Counted from the stretch's first letter, positions 47,770 to 57,601 are shown. The stretch: 64,000 bases of DNA from Thermopolyspora sp040678635 (GCF_040678635.1 NZ_JBFATZ010000001.1:186001-250000), one strand, 5' to 3'. Translations and numbers: made by a program. Notes: generated from the letters alone by a model not told the origin.

Positions 47770-50316
47770 TCAGGCGGAATCGTCCTCCCCGCCGGACTCT
47801 CCACTGGCCTCCCCGACGGCCTCATCGCCAGGGGCTTCGGACGCGGCAAGGAAGGGCGTGGTGCCCAGGGCGCCGCCGATGGCCGCGATCGGCTGTGTCG
47901 GCGGCACGCCCGACCCGTCGCGGCGGCCCAGTTCGGCGGGCAGTTCCACGGCCTTGCCGGCGGCGGAGACGGCCTTGACCGGGGACGGCCCGGCCCAGGC
48001 CAGCAGCAGGACGTCCTCGCCCTTGAGGAAACGCTGGGCGCGCACCCCGCCGGTGGCCCGTCCCTTGGGCGGGAAGTCGGCGTAGTCGGACACCTTGACG
48101 CCGCCGGTCTGGGTGCCGGGCAGCGCCGTCGAGGAGCCCGCCACGGTGACGACGCGGGATTCCAGCGCCGGGTCGACGGCCCCGAACCAGATCACCTTCG
48201 CGTCGGGGTCGAGCCGGATGCCGGCCATGCCCCCGGCGGGGCGGCCCTGCGGACGGACCAGGGTGGCGGGGAAGCGCAGCAACTGGGCGTTGGAGGTGAT
48301 GAAGACCAGATCGTGGTCCTCGGAGGGGAGTTCGACGGCGCCGATCACGGTGTCGCCGTCCTTCAGCCCGATCACCTCGAACTCGTCGCGGTTCGCCGGA
48401 TAGTCGGGGACGACCCGTTTGACCACGCCCTGCGCCGTCCCCAGTGCCAGCCCCGGACTCGACGGGCTGAGCGAGCCCAGGCCCACCACGGTCTCGCCGG
48501 CCTCCAGCGAGACGTACTCGGAGACCGGGTGCCCCCCGGCGAGCGACGGCGAGCCCGCGCTCGGCGGAATGTGGGGCAGGTCGACCACCGACACCCTGAT
48601 CGCGCGCCCCTTGGAGGTGATCACGGCGATCTCGCCGCGCACCGTGGCCGGGACCACCGACAGCAGCACGTCGTGCGGCGACCGCTCGGGGGAGGACGCC
48701 AGCGGCGAGTCGTCGCCCGTGCGGGCGAGCAGGCCGCTGGACGACAGCAGCACCAGGCACGGGTCGTCGGGGACCTCCAGCGGCACCGTCCCCGCCGTCC
48801 GCACCCCCGACGCCTCCAGCAGCACCGTACGGCGCGGCGTCGCGTACTTCTTCGCGACCTCGCCCAACTCGTTCGACACCACCCGCCGCAGCTTGTCCTC
48901 CGCGGACAGGATCGCGGTAAGCTCGGCGATCTCCTCGGTGAGCGTCTCCTTCTCGCGGTCCAGCTCCAGCTTGTCGTATCGGGTCAGGCGGCGCAGCGGC
49001 GTGTCGAGGATGTAGACGGCCTGGGTCTCGCTCAGCGAGAAGGTCTCCATCAGCCGGGCCCGCGCGTGCGCCGAGTCGTCGGAGTTCCGGATCACCGCGA
49101 TGACCTCGTCGATGTTGAGCAGCGCGATGATCAGACCGTCGACCAGGTGCAGCCGTTCCTCGCGCCGCCTGCGCCGGTACTCCGAGCGGCGGCGCACCAC
49201 CTCGATGCGGTGGCCGATGTAGACCTGGAGCAGCTCGCGCAGGCCGAGCGTGCGCGGCTGGCCGTCCACCAGGGCCACGTTGTTGATGCCGAAGGTCTCC
49301 TCCATCGGCGTCAGCCGGTAGAGCTCCTCCAGCACCGCCTCGGGGTTGAAGCCGTTCTTGACCTCGATGACCAGCCGTAGGCCCTTGTGGCGGTCGGTGA
49401 GGTCCTTCAGGTCGGCGATGCCGGTGAGCTTCTTGGCCTGAACCAACTCCTTGATCTTGGCGCTGACCCGCTCCGGCCCGACGTTGAACGGCAGCTCGGT
49501 GACGACGATGCCCTTGCGCCGGGGCGTGACGTTCTCGATCACGGCCTTGGCGCGCATGCGGAAGGTGCCCCGCCCGTTGGCGTAGGCGTCCCGGATGCCG
49601 TCCAGGCCGATGATCGTGCCCCCGGTGGGCAGGTCGGGGCCCGGGACGAAGCGCATGAGGTCCTCGAGGGTGGCATCCGGATGCTTGATCAGATGCCGGG
49701 CCGCGGCGATGACCTCGCCCAGGTTGTGCGGCGCCATGTTGGTGGCCATGCCGACCGCGATGCCGGAGGCCCCGTTGACCAGCAGGTTCGGGAACGCCGA
49801 CGGCAGGACCGTGGGCTCGACCTCCTGGCCGTCGTAGTTGGGGCGGAAGTCGACCGTCTCCTCGTCGATGGACTGCACCATGAGCATGGCGGCCGGGTCG
49901 AGCCGCGCCTCGGTGTACCGCATCGCCGCGGGGGCGTCGTCGGGCGAGCCGAAGTTGCCGTGGCCGTCCACCAGCGGCAGCCGCATGGAGAAGCCCTGCG
50001 CCATGCGCACCAGGGCGTCGTAGATCGCCGAGTCGCCGTGCGGGTGCAGCTTGCCCATGACGTCGCCGACCACCCGGGACGACTTGACGTGCCCGCGATC
50101 GGGTCGCAGGCCCATCTCGCTCATGGAGTACAGGATCCGGCGCTGGACGGGCTTGAGGCCGTCGCGGGCGTCGGGCAGGGCGCGCTGGTAGATCACCGAG
50201 TAGGCGTACTCGAGGAAGCTGGTGCGCATCTCCGCCGACACGTCGATGTCGACGATCCGCTCCTCGAAGTCCTCGTCCGGTGGCGGGGTGGTCGTTCGTC
50301 GGGCCATGTCGAACAT
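47770..50316 (-). CDS. parC: DNA topoisomerase (ATP-hydrolysing) subunit A, ParC/GyrA2
   Basis: 848 residues; an ATG three codons in (MARRTTT) is an equally good start, and neither has a clear ribosome site. The breakage-reunion domain includes RALPDARDGLKPVQRRILYSM, KSSRVVGDVMGKLHPHGDSAIYDAL and catalytic Tyr134 in AAMRYTEARL. Ser96 and Asp100 occupy the positions whose changes confer fluoroquinolone resistance in GyrA, so the wild-type sensitive pattern is present. Then coiled-coil and tower regions, and the six-bladed C-terminal DNA-wrapping domain, with a degenerate GyrA-box. It pairs with ParE encoded 2.5 kb away on the opposite strand, as in related genomes. Confidence 0.93.
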   Translation of the reverse strand: MFDMARRTTTPPPDEDFEERIVDIDVSAEMRTSFLEYAYSVIYQRALPDARDGLKPVQRRILYSMSEMGLRPDRGHVKSSRVVGDVMGKLHPHGDSAIYDALVRMAQGFSMRLPLVDGHGNFGSPDDAPAAMRYTEARLDPAAMLMVQSIDEETVDFRPNYDGQEVEPTVLPSAFPNLLVNGASGIAVGMATNMAPHNLGEVIAAARHLIKHPDATLEDLMRFVPGPDLPTGGTIIGLDGIRDAYANGRGTFRMRAKAVIENVTPRRKGIVVTELPFNVGPERVSAKIKELVQAKKLTGIADLKDLTDRHKGLRLVIEVKNGFNPEAVLEELYRLTPMEETFGINNVALVDGQPRTLGLRELLQVYIGHRIEVVRRRSEYRRRRREERLHLVDGLIIALLNIDEVIAVIRNSDDSAHARARLMETFSLSETQAVYILDTPLRRLTRYDKLELDREKETLTEEIAELTAILSAEDKLRRVVSNELGEVAKKYATPRRTVLLEASGVRTAGTVPLEVPDDPCLVLLSSSGLLARTGDDSPLASSPERSPHDVLLSVVPATVRGEIAVITSKGRAIRVSVVDLPHIPPSAGSPSLAGGHPVSEYVSLEAGETVVGLGSLSPSSPGLALGTAQGVVKRVVPDYPANRDEFEVIGLKDGDTVIGAVELPSEDHDLVFITSNAQLLRFPATLVRPQGRPAGGMAGIRLDPDAKVIWFGAVDPALESRVVTVAGSSTALPGTQTGGVKVSDYADFPPKGRATGGVRAQRFLKGEDVLLLAWAGPSPVKAVSAAGKAVELPAELGRRDGSGVPPTQPIAAIGGALGTTPFLAASEAPGDEAVGEASGESGGEDDSA

Positions 50317-50476
50317 TCTGCCGTGTTTCCGGTGCCGCTCGCGCTGGACCCGGCGTGTTTGTGCTCGAAGTTCGCACGGAGGCGGCCGGGCACGGTCCGA
50401 GATGTCGGAGTGTGCCCGGTCCGTTCCGGACGATCTCAGGGGCCGACGGGGCCCGGAGAGACGGCGGCGCGCCCGA

Positions 50477-51367
50477 TCAGAGCCGCGGCCGGGCCCCGAG
50501 GTGGGAGATGGCCTTGGCGGCCAGGCGGTTGCCCGCCGCGAGCGCCTCGGCCGGGGGCTTGCCGTCCAGCCACGCCGGCAGGAAGCCGGCCGTGAACGCG
50601 TCGCCCGCGCCGGTGCCGTCCACCACCCGCTCGATCGGCTCGGCCGGCGCCCGGATCGGCTCGGGCCGGTTCCCGCCGTACCACAGCGAGCCCTCGGCGC
50701 CCAGCTTGATCACGACCTGGGGGAACCAGGCGGTGAGCACCTTGACCGCCGCCTCCGGCTCCTCCCGGCCGGTGAGCACCTTGGCCTGGTCGGCGTTGGC
50801 GAACAGCAGCTTGGCGCCGTGGGTCCACTCCAGGAACGGCTCGGCCCCGTTGCGCTCCAGCGGCGCGGCCGACGCGCAGTCCACCGAGATCGACATCGCG
50901 GCGCGCCGGGCGGCCTCCAGCGCGGCGAGACCCGCCTCCCGCGAGCCCTCGTTGATCAGCGTGTACCCCGACAGGTGCAGGTGACCCCCGGAGAACAGGT
51001 CACGCGGCAGGTCCTCGGGCGTGAGCGCGGCGTTCGCCCCCGGGTCGGACAGCATGGTGCGCTCGCCCTTGTGCGTGACGAGCACCACGCAGGTGCCGGT
51101 GGGCCGCTCGGGGTCCATGACCAGTCGGGCGTCCACGCCGTACCCCATGAGCTCCATGTCCCGGTTGCGGCCGGTGATGTCCGCGCCGCGACGGCCGACG
51201 AAGGCCACCTCGGTGCCCTCGACCGCCAACCAGGAGGCGATGTTGGCCCCGGAGCCGCCACCGTGCATCGTGACGACGGCGGGGGTGTCACTGGCCCGTG
51301 CCAATGGGTAGCGCGCCCGAGCGACCGCGTCGGTCATCAGATCGCCCACCACGACCACCCGCGTCAT
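50477..51367 (-). CDS. PfkB-family sugar kinase
   Basis: 296 residues from the ATG at 51367 (GGTGGTGA upstream). Ribokinase-like fold: VVVVGDLMTDAVAR at the N-terminus, MHGGGSGANIASWLA (first signature), and VVDGTGAGDAFTAGFLPAWLDG, where the Asp of GAGD is the catalytic base. ATP-dependent phosphorylation of a sugar or nucleoside is expected; the substrate (ribose, fructose, 2-keto-3-deoxygluconate, adenosine) cannot be assigned. It is divergent from the GNAT-synthetase gene; the two starts are 170 bp apart. Confidence 0.9.
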   Translation of the reverse strand: MTRVVVVGDLMTDAVARARYPLARASDTPAVVTMHGGGSGANIASWLAVEGTEVAFVGRRGADITGRNRDMELMGYGVDARLVMDPERPTGTCVVLVTHKGERTMLSDPGANAALTPEDLPRDLFSGGHLHLSGYTLINEGSREAGLAALEAARRAAMSISVDCASAAPLERNGAEPFLEWTHGAKLLFANADQAKVLTGREEPEAAVKVLTAWFPQVVIKLGAEGSLWYGGNRPEPIRAPAEPIERVVDGTGAGDAFTAGFLPAWLDGKPPAEALAAGNRLAAKAISHLGARPRL

Positions 51368-51536
51368 GATGTCACCACCTTGTTTGCCTGCGTGGGGTAA
51401 GGCTGACGTCGAAAAACCTAACAGTTTCCGGCCGTCGTGTGGGGCAGAGAGCCGATGCCGCTTTCCCTTCGATGCACAAGCGTTGCTCAACCCACCGATC
51501 CCGGACACCCTGGCAGGTAAAACGGACGCAACTAGC

Positions 51537-54197
51537 ATGTCCAGAGTGGCACACGAGTATCCGGCCCACTGGGAGGCCGACGTCGTCCTCGCCGACGGCG
51601 GGACGGCCCATATCCGGCCGATTCGCCCCGAGGACGGCGATCTGCTGCGGGCCTTCTACTCACGGCTGTCGGCGGAATCGATATACTTCCGGTTTTTCGG
51701 CCCACGGCCGCGCCTGTCGGACCGCGAGGTCACCTGGTTCACCCACGTCGACTACGACGACCGGGTCGCGCTGATCGCGACGATCGGCGCGGAGATGGTG
51801 GCGGTGACCCGCTACGACCGGCTGGAGCCCAAGGGCGAGGCGGCCGAGGTGGCCTTCCTCGTCGAGGACGCCCACCAGGGCCGGGGCGTCGCCTCGGTGC
51901 TGATCGAGCACCTGCGGGCCGCCGCGCGCGAGCGCGGCATCACCCGGTTCATCGCCGACGTGCTGCCGTCGAACCAGCGCATGCTGGGGGTGTTCAAGCA
52001 GGCCGGGTACACCGCGCAGACGAAGTTCGCCGACGGGGTGGTGCGCATGACGCTCGACCTGTCGCCCACCGAGACCGCGCAGGAGGTGATCGCCGCCCGC
52101 GAGCACCTGGCCGAGTCGCGCTCCATCAAACGGCTGCTGACCCCCGAGTCGGTGGCGGTGATCGGCGCGGGCCGGGAGCCTGGCGGCGTCGGTCAGACGG
52201 TGCTGCGCAACCTGCTCGCCGCCGACTTCACCGGTCCGGTCTATCCCGTGCACCGGCACGTACGCGCGGTCGCCGGGGTACGGGCCTACCGCAGCGTGTC
52301 CGAAATCGACGAGAACGTGGACCTCGCGGTGGTGGCCGTGCCCGCCGACGGCGTGCTCGACGTGGTGGAGGAATGCGCGCGCAAAGGCGTGCACGGGCTC
52401 GTCGTCGTCTCCTCCGGATTCGGCGAGACCGGCCCGGAGGGCATGGAACGGCAGGACGAACTGGTGCGCATCGCCCGAGCCAACGGCATGCGCGTGGTGG
52501 GCCCGAACTGCCTGGGCATCGCCAACACCGACCCCGCCGTACGGCTCAACGCCACCCTGGCCGCCACCATGCCGGGCCGTGGCCGAGTCGGCTTCTTCAG
52601 CCAGTCGGGAGCCCTCGGCACGGCGCTGCTCCAGCGCGTGGCCGAGCGGGGCATGGGCATCTCGACGTTCGTGTCCGCGGGCAACCGGGCCGACGTGTCC
52701 GGCAACGACATGCTGCAGTACTGGGAGGAGGACCCGGCGACCGAGGTGATCCTCCTCTACCTGGAGTCGCTGGGCAATCCGCGGAAGTTCGCCCGGCTCG
52801 CCCGCCGCATCTCCCGCAGGAAGCCGATCGTGCTGGTGAAAAGCGGCATGGGCGGGGTGCCCGCCGGCCACGCCGCCCCCGTGCTGCGACTGCCGGACAC
52901 CGCGCTGAGCTCGCTGTTCGAGCACGCCGGGGTGATCCGGGTGGGCGACCTGGCCCAGCTGTTCGACGTCGCCCAGCTGCTGGCCCACCAGCCGCTTCCG
53001 GCCGGGCCGCGGGTGGGCGTGCTGAGCAATTCCCACGCCCTCGCCCAGCTCGCCGTCGACGCCTGCGTGGCCGCCCGGCTCGACCCCGAGCCGCCCGTCA
53101 ACCTCGGCGCGACGGCGGGCGCGGACGCCTACCGCGAGGCGCTGCCCGGCCTGCTCGCCCGGGTCGACGCGGTGGTGGCGATCTACATGCCTCCCATCGC
53201 GCCCGCGGAGGGCGACGCCGAGGCGGTCGCCGCCGTGCTGCGCGAGGCGGCCGTCGAGGCCGGCAAGCCGGTGCTGGCGAGCTTCCAGGGCCGGATGGGC
53301 ATCCCCACGCCGCTGCGCGCTCGCCCGGGCGCCCCCCGGCATGGCCACGCCGACCCCGGCCGGGGCTCGGTGCCCTCGTACCCGGCCCCGGAGGAGGCGG
53401 TGCGGGCGCTCGCGCACGTGGTCGGATACGCCCGCTGGCGCGAGCAGCCCTCCGGGCAGGTCCCCGAGCTCGACGGCATCGACGTGGCCGGCGCCCGTGA
53501 GGTGATCGACCGCGAACTCGCCGGGCGGGAGGCGGTCGAGATCGACGCCACCGAGCTGCTCGCCCGCTACGGGGTGGAGGTGTGGCCCGCGACCGAGGTC
53601 CGCTCGCCGCAGGAGGCCGTCGCCGCGGCCGAACGGCACGGCCCGCCGGTCGTGCTGAAGTCCGCCGACCCCGAGGACGTCCGCCGCACCGGCACCGTTC
53701 GCGTCGGGCTGAACACCCCCGAGGCCGTACGGCAGGCGTACGACGACCTGTCCGCCCAGCTCGGGCCGGACACCGTGCTCGTCGTCCAGCACATGGCCCG
53801 GCACCCCGTCGTACCGGCCGTGGTGAGCGTCATCGAGGACGCCGACTTCGGATCGGTGGTGAGCTTCGGCCTCGGCGAGGTCACCGCGCGGCTGCTGGGC
53901 GACGAGGCCTACCGCCTGGCCCCGCTCACCGCCGAGGACGCGGCGGCCCTGGTCCGGTCGGTGCGGGCGGCCCCGCTGCTGCTCGGCGGCTACGGCCACC
54001 CGCCGGTGGCGGTGGGGGCGCTTGAGGAGCTGCTGGTCCGGGTCGGGCTGCTCGCCGACGAGTTCCCCGAGGTCGCCCGCCTCGACCTCGACCAGGTGCT
54101 GGTCGGCGAGACCGAGGCGACCGTGGTGGGGGCGCGCGGCCTGCTGCGGCGGCCGGTGGGCCACCGGCCCGACCACGGCCCGCGCCGCCTGCGCTGA
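51537..54197 (+). CDS. GNAT acetyltransferase fused to an ADP-forming acyl-CoA synthetase-like protein
   Basis: 886 residues from the ATG at 51537. The N-terminal GNAT (residues 10-175) includes AEVAFLVEDAHQGRGVASVLIEHLRAAARERG, with the Q-G-R-G-V acetyl-CoA loop. Residues 200-700 are CoA-binding and succinyl-CoA-ligase-like domains (PESVAVIGAGREPGGVGQT, VVGPNCLGIANTD, VGFFSQSGALGTAL). The C-terminal 200 residues are ATP-grasp-like. Expected catalytic elements look degraded: the phosphohistidine-loop SHTG motif is replaced by PAGHAAPVLR and the HKSDxGGV motif by RRTGTVRVGL. That is the pattern of Pat/PatZ-type protein lysine acetyltransferases, where the synthetase part is regulatory; here the GNAT is N-terminal. 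Likely a protein acetyltransferase controlling metabolic enzymes. PatZ-like function is inference. Confidence 0.88.
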   Translation: MSRVAHEYPAHWEADVVLADGGTAHIRPIRPEDGDLLRAFYSRLSAESIYFRFFGPRPRLSDREVTWFTHVDYDDRVALIATIGAEMVAVTRYDRLEPKGEAAEVAFLVEDAHQGRGVASVLIEHLRAAARERGITRFIADVLPSNQRMLGVFKQAGYTAQTKFADGVVRMTLDLSPTETAQEVIAAREHLAESRSIKRLLTPESVAVIGAGREPGGVGQTVLRNLLAADFTGPVYPVHRHVRAVAGVRAYRSVSEIDENVDLAVVAVPADGVLDVVEECARKGVHGLVVVSSGFGETGPEGMERQDELVRIARANGMRVVGPNCLGIANTDPAVRLNATLAATMPGRGRVGFFSQSGALGTALLQRVAERGMGISTFVSAGNRADVSGNDMLQYWEEDPATEVILLYLESLGNPRKFARLARRISRRKPIVLVKSGMGGVPAGHAAPVLRLPDTALSSLFEHAGVIRVGDLAQLFDVAQLLAHQPLPAGPRVGVLSNSHALAQLAVDACVAARLDPEPPVNLGATAGADAYREALPGLLARVDAVVAIYMPPIAPAEGDAEAVAAVLREAAVEAGKPVLASFQGRMGIPTPLRARPGAPRHGHADPGRGSVPSYPAPEEAVRALAHVVGYARWREQPSGQVPELDGIDVAGAREVIDRELAGREAVEIDATELLARYGVEVWPATEVRSPQEAVAAAERHGPPVVLKSADPEDVRRTGTVRVGLNTPEAVRQAYDDLSAQLGPDTVLVVQHMARHPVVPAVVSVIEDADFGSVVSFGLGEVTARLLGDEAYRLAPLTAEDAAALVRSVRAAPLLLGGYGHPPVAVGALEELLVRVGLLADEFPEVARLDLDQVLVGETEATVVGARGLLRRPVGHRPDHGPRRLR

Positions 54198-54309
54198 GCG
54201 CCCCGCGGCGGCGGCGCGCCCCCGCGCCGACGGTCCGCGAAACCACGGAGTATCCACAGACAGCCGGTGGACGGTGAAAGCGCCCCGGCGGACAGGGCAG
54301 GATGGAGCC

Positions 54310-54900
54310 ATGAGGGAAACCCGAGTCTCGGTCGCGGGGCTGCGCGAGGCCATCGAGCACAGCGGCTACTACCCCGACCTCGTCGCCGACGCCGTCGAGT
54401 CCGCGCTGGGCAAGGAGTCGGTCATCGCCTACGTGGTGCACCACGAGGCAACCTTCGACCCCGGCATGGAGGTCCGCAGGCACATCACGGTGGTCGTGCT
54501 CTCGCCCACCCGTCTGCTGGTCTGCCACACCGACGAGCACCCTCCGGCCGAGGGCGTGGCGACCGCGCACGCCTCCACGACGACCGAGGCGATCCGCCTC
54601 AGCCGCATCCAGTCGGTGGCCGTGACGCGGCTCGTCCCCGATCCCGCGGCGTACGTGCCGGGTGTGCCGCCCACCGAGGTGACCCTGTCGATCGGCTGGG
54701 GCGCGATCTCGCACATCGATTTGGAGCCCGCCACCTGCGGCGACGAGAACTGCGAGGCCGACCACGGCTACACCGGCGCGATCACCTCCGACGACCTGCA
54801 GTTGCGGGTCAGCGAGGCGGCCGACGGGCCGGAGGCGGTCGCCCAGGTGCTCGCGTTCGCCAAGGCGCTGTCGGAGGCCACCGCGCCGGTCGTGCCCTGA
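54310..54900 (+). CDS. DUF5998 family protein
   Basis: 196 residues. RVSVAGLREAIEHSGYYPDLVADAVESAL at the N-terminus, VVHHEATFDPGMEVRRHITVVVLSPTRLLVCHTDEHP in the middle, and DLEPATCGDENCEADHGYTG near the C-terminus are the conserved blocks of this actinobacterial family, always found beside an alkaline-phosphatase-like gene. No enzymatic motif is evident and function is unknown. The fold may be PH-like (beta-rich with a C-terminal helix). It is 38 bp from the next gene and probably co-transcribed with it. Confidence 0.85.
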   Translation: MRETRVSVAGLREAIEHSGYYPDLVADAVESALGKESVIAYVVHHEATFDPGMEVRRHITVVVLSPTRLLVCHTDEHPPAEGVATAHASTTTEAIRLSRIQSVAVTRLVPDPAAYVPGVPPTEVTLSIGWGAISHIDLEPATCGDENCEADHGYTGAITSDDLQLRVSEAADGPEAVAQVLAFAKALSEATAPVVP

Positions 54901-54937
54901 CCTCGTTGTGCACCTCGTCGTGCCGTAACCTCACGGC

Positions 54938-56077
54938 ATGACCTCCCCCAGCGGCGACGGCGCGGCACCCCTGATCCCCGCGTACGGCGAGGCCTCGCTC
55001 GCCGACCTGCCCGGCTCCGCCCTGGCCGCCCTCGGCCTCGGCGGAACCAACACGCTGAACCTCGCCCCGGCCCGGCGTGTCTGCGTGTTCCTGGTCGACG
55101 GGCTCGGCGAGCGGCTGCTGCGCGCCCACGCCGAGGTGGCCCCGTTCCTGTCCGCGCACCTGGACCGCGTCATCACGGCCGGGTTCCCGGCCACCACCGT
55201 GACCAGCCTGGGCACGCTCGGCACCGGCGTGCCGCCGGGCGAGCACGGCATGCTCGGCCTCCGGCTCGCCGTGCCCGGCGAGGGGCGCATGCTCAACTGC
55301 CTGCGCTGGACCATCGTCGGGCCGCAGATCGAGCCGGAGACCTGGCAGCCGGTCCCCACGGTCTACCAGCGGGCCGAGGCCGCCGGGGTGCGGCCGGTGT
55401 ACGTCGGCCCGGCCATGTTCGAGGGCACCGGCCTCACCCGGGCGGTGCACCGAGGGGTGCGCTACGTCGCGGCCGACAGCGTCGACGACCGCGTCGCCGG
55501 GGTGCAGGAGGCGCTCCGGGCCGACCGCGCCTACGTGATCACCTACTACGGCGACCTGGACGCGACCGGCCACTTCGTGGGCGCTGGTACGCCCGAATGG
55601 CGCGAGCAACTCGCCATCGTGGACGCCATGGCCGAGCGGATCGCCGCCGCGCTTCCCCCCGGCTCGGCGCTGTACGTGACCGCCGACCACGGCATGGTGA
55701 ACGTCACCGACCGAATCGACGTCGACGCCATCCCCGAGCTGCGCGAGGGCGTGGCCATGGTCGGCGGGGACGCCAGGGCCAGGCACGTCTACGCCGAGCC
55801 CGGCGCGGCCGAGGCGGTGCTGCAGATCTGGCGCGAGACGCTCGCGGGCCGGGGCTGGGTGGTGTCGCGGGAGGAGGCCGTCGCCGCCGGGTGGTTCGGG
55901 CGGGCCGTACGGCGGGAGTGGCTGGAGCGCGTCGGCGACGTGGTGGCGGTGCCGTACGGGGACTGCGCGGTGATCGCCTCGCAGCAGGAGCCGAAGGAGG
56001 CGGCCATGGTCGGCATGCACGGCTCGCTCACCGCCGAGGAGCAGTACATCCCGCTGGTGGAGGTCAGCACGAGGTGA
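54938..56077 (+). CDS. Alkaline-phosphatase-superfamily phosphodiesterase/nucleotide pyrophosphatase
   Basis: 379 residues. RVCVFLVDGLGERLL supplies the first metal Asp, AGFPATTVTSLGTLGTGVPPGEHGMLG holds the catalytic Thr, YYGDLDATGHFVG has metal Asp/His, and LYVTADHGMVNV completes the two-metal site. This is the type I phosphodiesterase/nucleotide pyrophosphatase (NPP) pattern. No signal peptide, so the enzyme is cytoplasmic. Substrate unknown (nucleotides, phospholipid head groups). Follows DUF5998 closely in a conserved pair. Confidence 0.9.
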   Translation: MTSPSGDGAAPLIPAYGEASLADLPGSALAALGLGGTNTLNLAPARRVCVFLVDGLGERLLRAHAEVAPFLSAHLDRVITAGFPATTVTSLGTLGTGVPPGEHGMLGLRLAVPGEGRMLNCLRWTIVGPQIEPETWQPVPTVYQRAEAAGVRPVYVGPAMFEGTGLTRAVHRGVRYVAADSVDDRVAGVQEALRADRAYVITYYGDLDATGHFVGAGTPEWREQLAIVDAMAERIAAALPPGSALYVTADHGMVNVTDRIDVDAIPELREGVAMVGGDARARHVYAEPGAAEAVLQIWRETLAGRGWVVSREEAVAAGWFGRAVRREWLERVGDVVAVPYGDCAVIASQQEPKEAAMVGMHGSLTAEEQYIPLVEVSTR

Positions 56078-56094
56078 CCGCCCACCTTCAGACG

Positions 56095-56510
56095 GACTTC
56101 TCAACGGACCTTTGACGGACTTCCTGGCCGACCTCGGGCTTCCTGGCCGACCTCGGGCTTCCTGGCGGACGTNNNNNNNNNNNNNNNNNNNNNNNNNNNN
56201 NNNNNNNNNNNNNNNNNNNNNNNNNNNNNNNNNNNNNNNNNNNNNNNNNNNNNNNNNNNNNNNNNCGGACTTCGGGCTTTCTGGCGGGCCTCGGGCTTCC
56301 CGAGGGACCTTTGGCGGACTTCTGGGCGGACGCGGGCCACCCTCGTCGCCGATCATCACCGGGAGGACCTTTGACGGACTTCTTGGCGGACTTCGGGCTT
56401 CCTGGCGGACTTCGGGCTTTCTGGCGGGCCTCGGGCTTCCCGAGGGACCTTTGGCGGACTTCTGGGCGGACGCGGGCCACCCTCGTCGCCGATCATCACC
56501 GGGAAGCCCT
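56095..56510. repeat. 140-bp minisatellite with 19-bp subrepeats, interrupted by 93 N
   Basis: Units built from CGGACTTCGGGCTT(C/T)CTGG recur through 56095-56510. A higher-order 140-bp unit starts at 56266 and again at 56406, almost identical. The N-run (56173-56265) interrupts it. The array and the following 280 bp separate the phosphodiesterase from the rhodanese gene (714-bp gap in all) and hold no gene. Apparent ORFs rich in Ser/Lys/Pro are composition artefacts. Confidence 0.9.
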
Positions 56511-56791
56511 TCCGGTTCATCGAGCGGACCGTTCGATGGGCGTGGCCCGAGACGGCGATGGGGGCGGCTTGGTTTGGGCGAGATGTTACGAGTTCGGCCG
56601 GAGCGGCGGCGGAAACGGCGCTGGAGACTCGCCGATTCCTCCCGGGCCTCACACCACATCACGCGGTCTGCTGAGAAGCTGGTCTGGGTAGGCGAGACGG
56701 CGGTGAGCCGTGCGGCTCCCCGGCCCCGTCTCGTTTCGCAGGCGTTCGACCACTCTCCGCCCGAGGGCGGGGATCTCCTCGGAGGTTTCTG

Positions 56792-57601
56792 ATGACGCTG
56801 GTCACTCCTTCGGAGCTCGCCGCCGTGCTCGGCGAGGTGACCGTGCTGGACGTACGGTGGCGGCTGGCCGGGCCGCCCGGCGCCGAGTCCTACGCCGAGG
56901 GGCACGTTCCGGGCGCGGTCTACTGCGACATGGACCGTGATCTGGCCGCGCCGCCCGGCCCCGGCGGACGTCACCCGCTGCCCGAGCCCGAGGCCTTCCA
57001 GGAGGCCATGCGCAGGCTGGGCGTGCGTGCCTCCCGGCCCGTGGTCGTCTACGACGACGCCGACTCCATGGCCGCCGCGCGGGCCTGGTGGACGCTGCGC
57101 TACTTCGGCCACGACGACGTACGGGTGCTCGACGGCGGATTCCGCGCATGGACCGAGGCGGGCCTCCCCGTCACCGCCGACGTGCCGGACGTCGATCCCG
57201 GCGACTTCACCGCCACGCCCGGCGGCATGCCGATCCTCGACGCCGACCAGGCCGCGACGACCAAGGTCCTCCTCGACGCCCGCGCCCCCGAGCGTTACCG
57301 CGGTGAGGTCGAGCCCATCGATCCGGTCGCCGGCCACATCCCCGGCGCCCGCTGCGCCCCCACCACCGCCAACGTCGACCCGTCCGGCCGCTTCCTGCCC
57401 CCGCAGGCGCTCAAGGAGCGCTTCGCGGCGCTGGGCGCCGTCCCCGGCGTCGACGTCGGCGCCTACTGCGGCTCCGGCGTCACCGCCGCCCACCAGGTCC
57501 TCGCCCTCCATCTCGCCGGCGTCCCCGCCGGTCTGTACGTCGGGTCCTGGTCCCACTGGATTACCGATCCGGCACGTCCGGTGGCCACTAGGGAGGAGTG
57601 A
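56792..57601 (+). CDS. sseA: Sulfurtransferase (rhodanese, thiosulfate/3-mercaptopyruvate type)
   Basis: 269 residues, two rhodanese domains. The N-terminal, inactive one includes VTVLDVRWRLAGPPGAESYAEGHVPGAVYCDMDRDLA and VRVLDGGFRAWTEAG. The C-terminal one has the active-site loop YCGSGVTAAH with the persulfide Cys. Transfers sulphur from thiosulfate or 3-mercaptopyruvate to acceptors such as cyanide or thiols; used in cysteine catabolism and cyanide/sulphide handling. GGAGG lies before the ATG. The final 90 bp of the gene are reiterated downstream. The symbol is by family similarity only. Confidence 0.88.
   Translation: MTLVTPSELAAVLGEVTVLDVRWRLAGPPGAESYAEGHVPGAVYCDMDRDLAAPPGPGGRHPLPEPEAFQEAMRRLGVRASRPVVVYDDADSMAAARAWWTLRYFGHDDVRVLDGGFRAWTEAGLPVTADVPDVDPGDFTATPGGMPILDADQAATTKVLLDARAPERYRGEVEPIDPVAGHIPGARCAPTTANVDPSGRFLPPQALKERFAALGAVPGVDVGAYCGSGVTAAHQVLALHLAGVPAGLYVGSWSHWITDPARPVATREE

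Noticed and set aside
56095..56510. CRISPR or collagen-like coding gene
   Set aside because: Nested tandem repeats without spacers; the open frames are Ser/Lys/Pro-rich only because the repeat is out of phase in GC-rich DNA, and none has a ribosome site.
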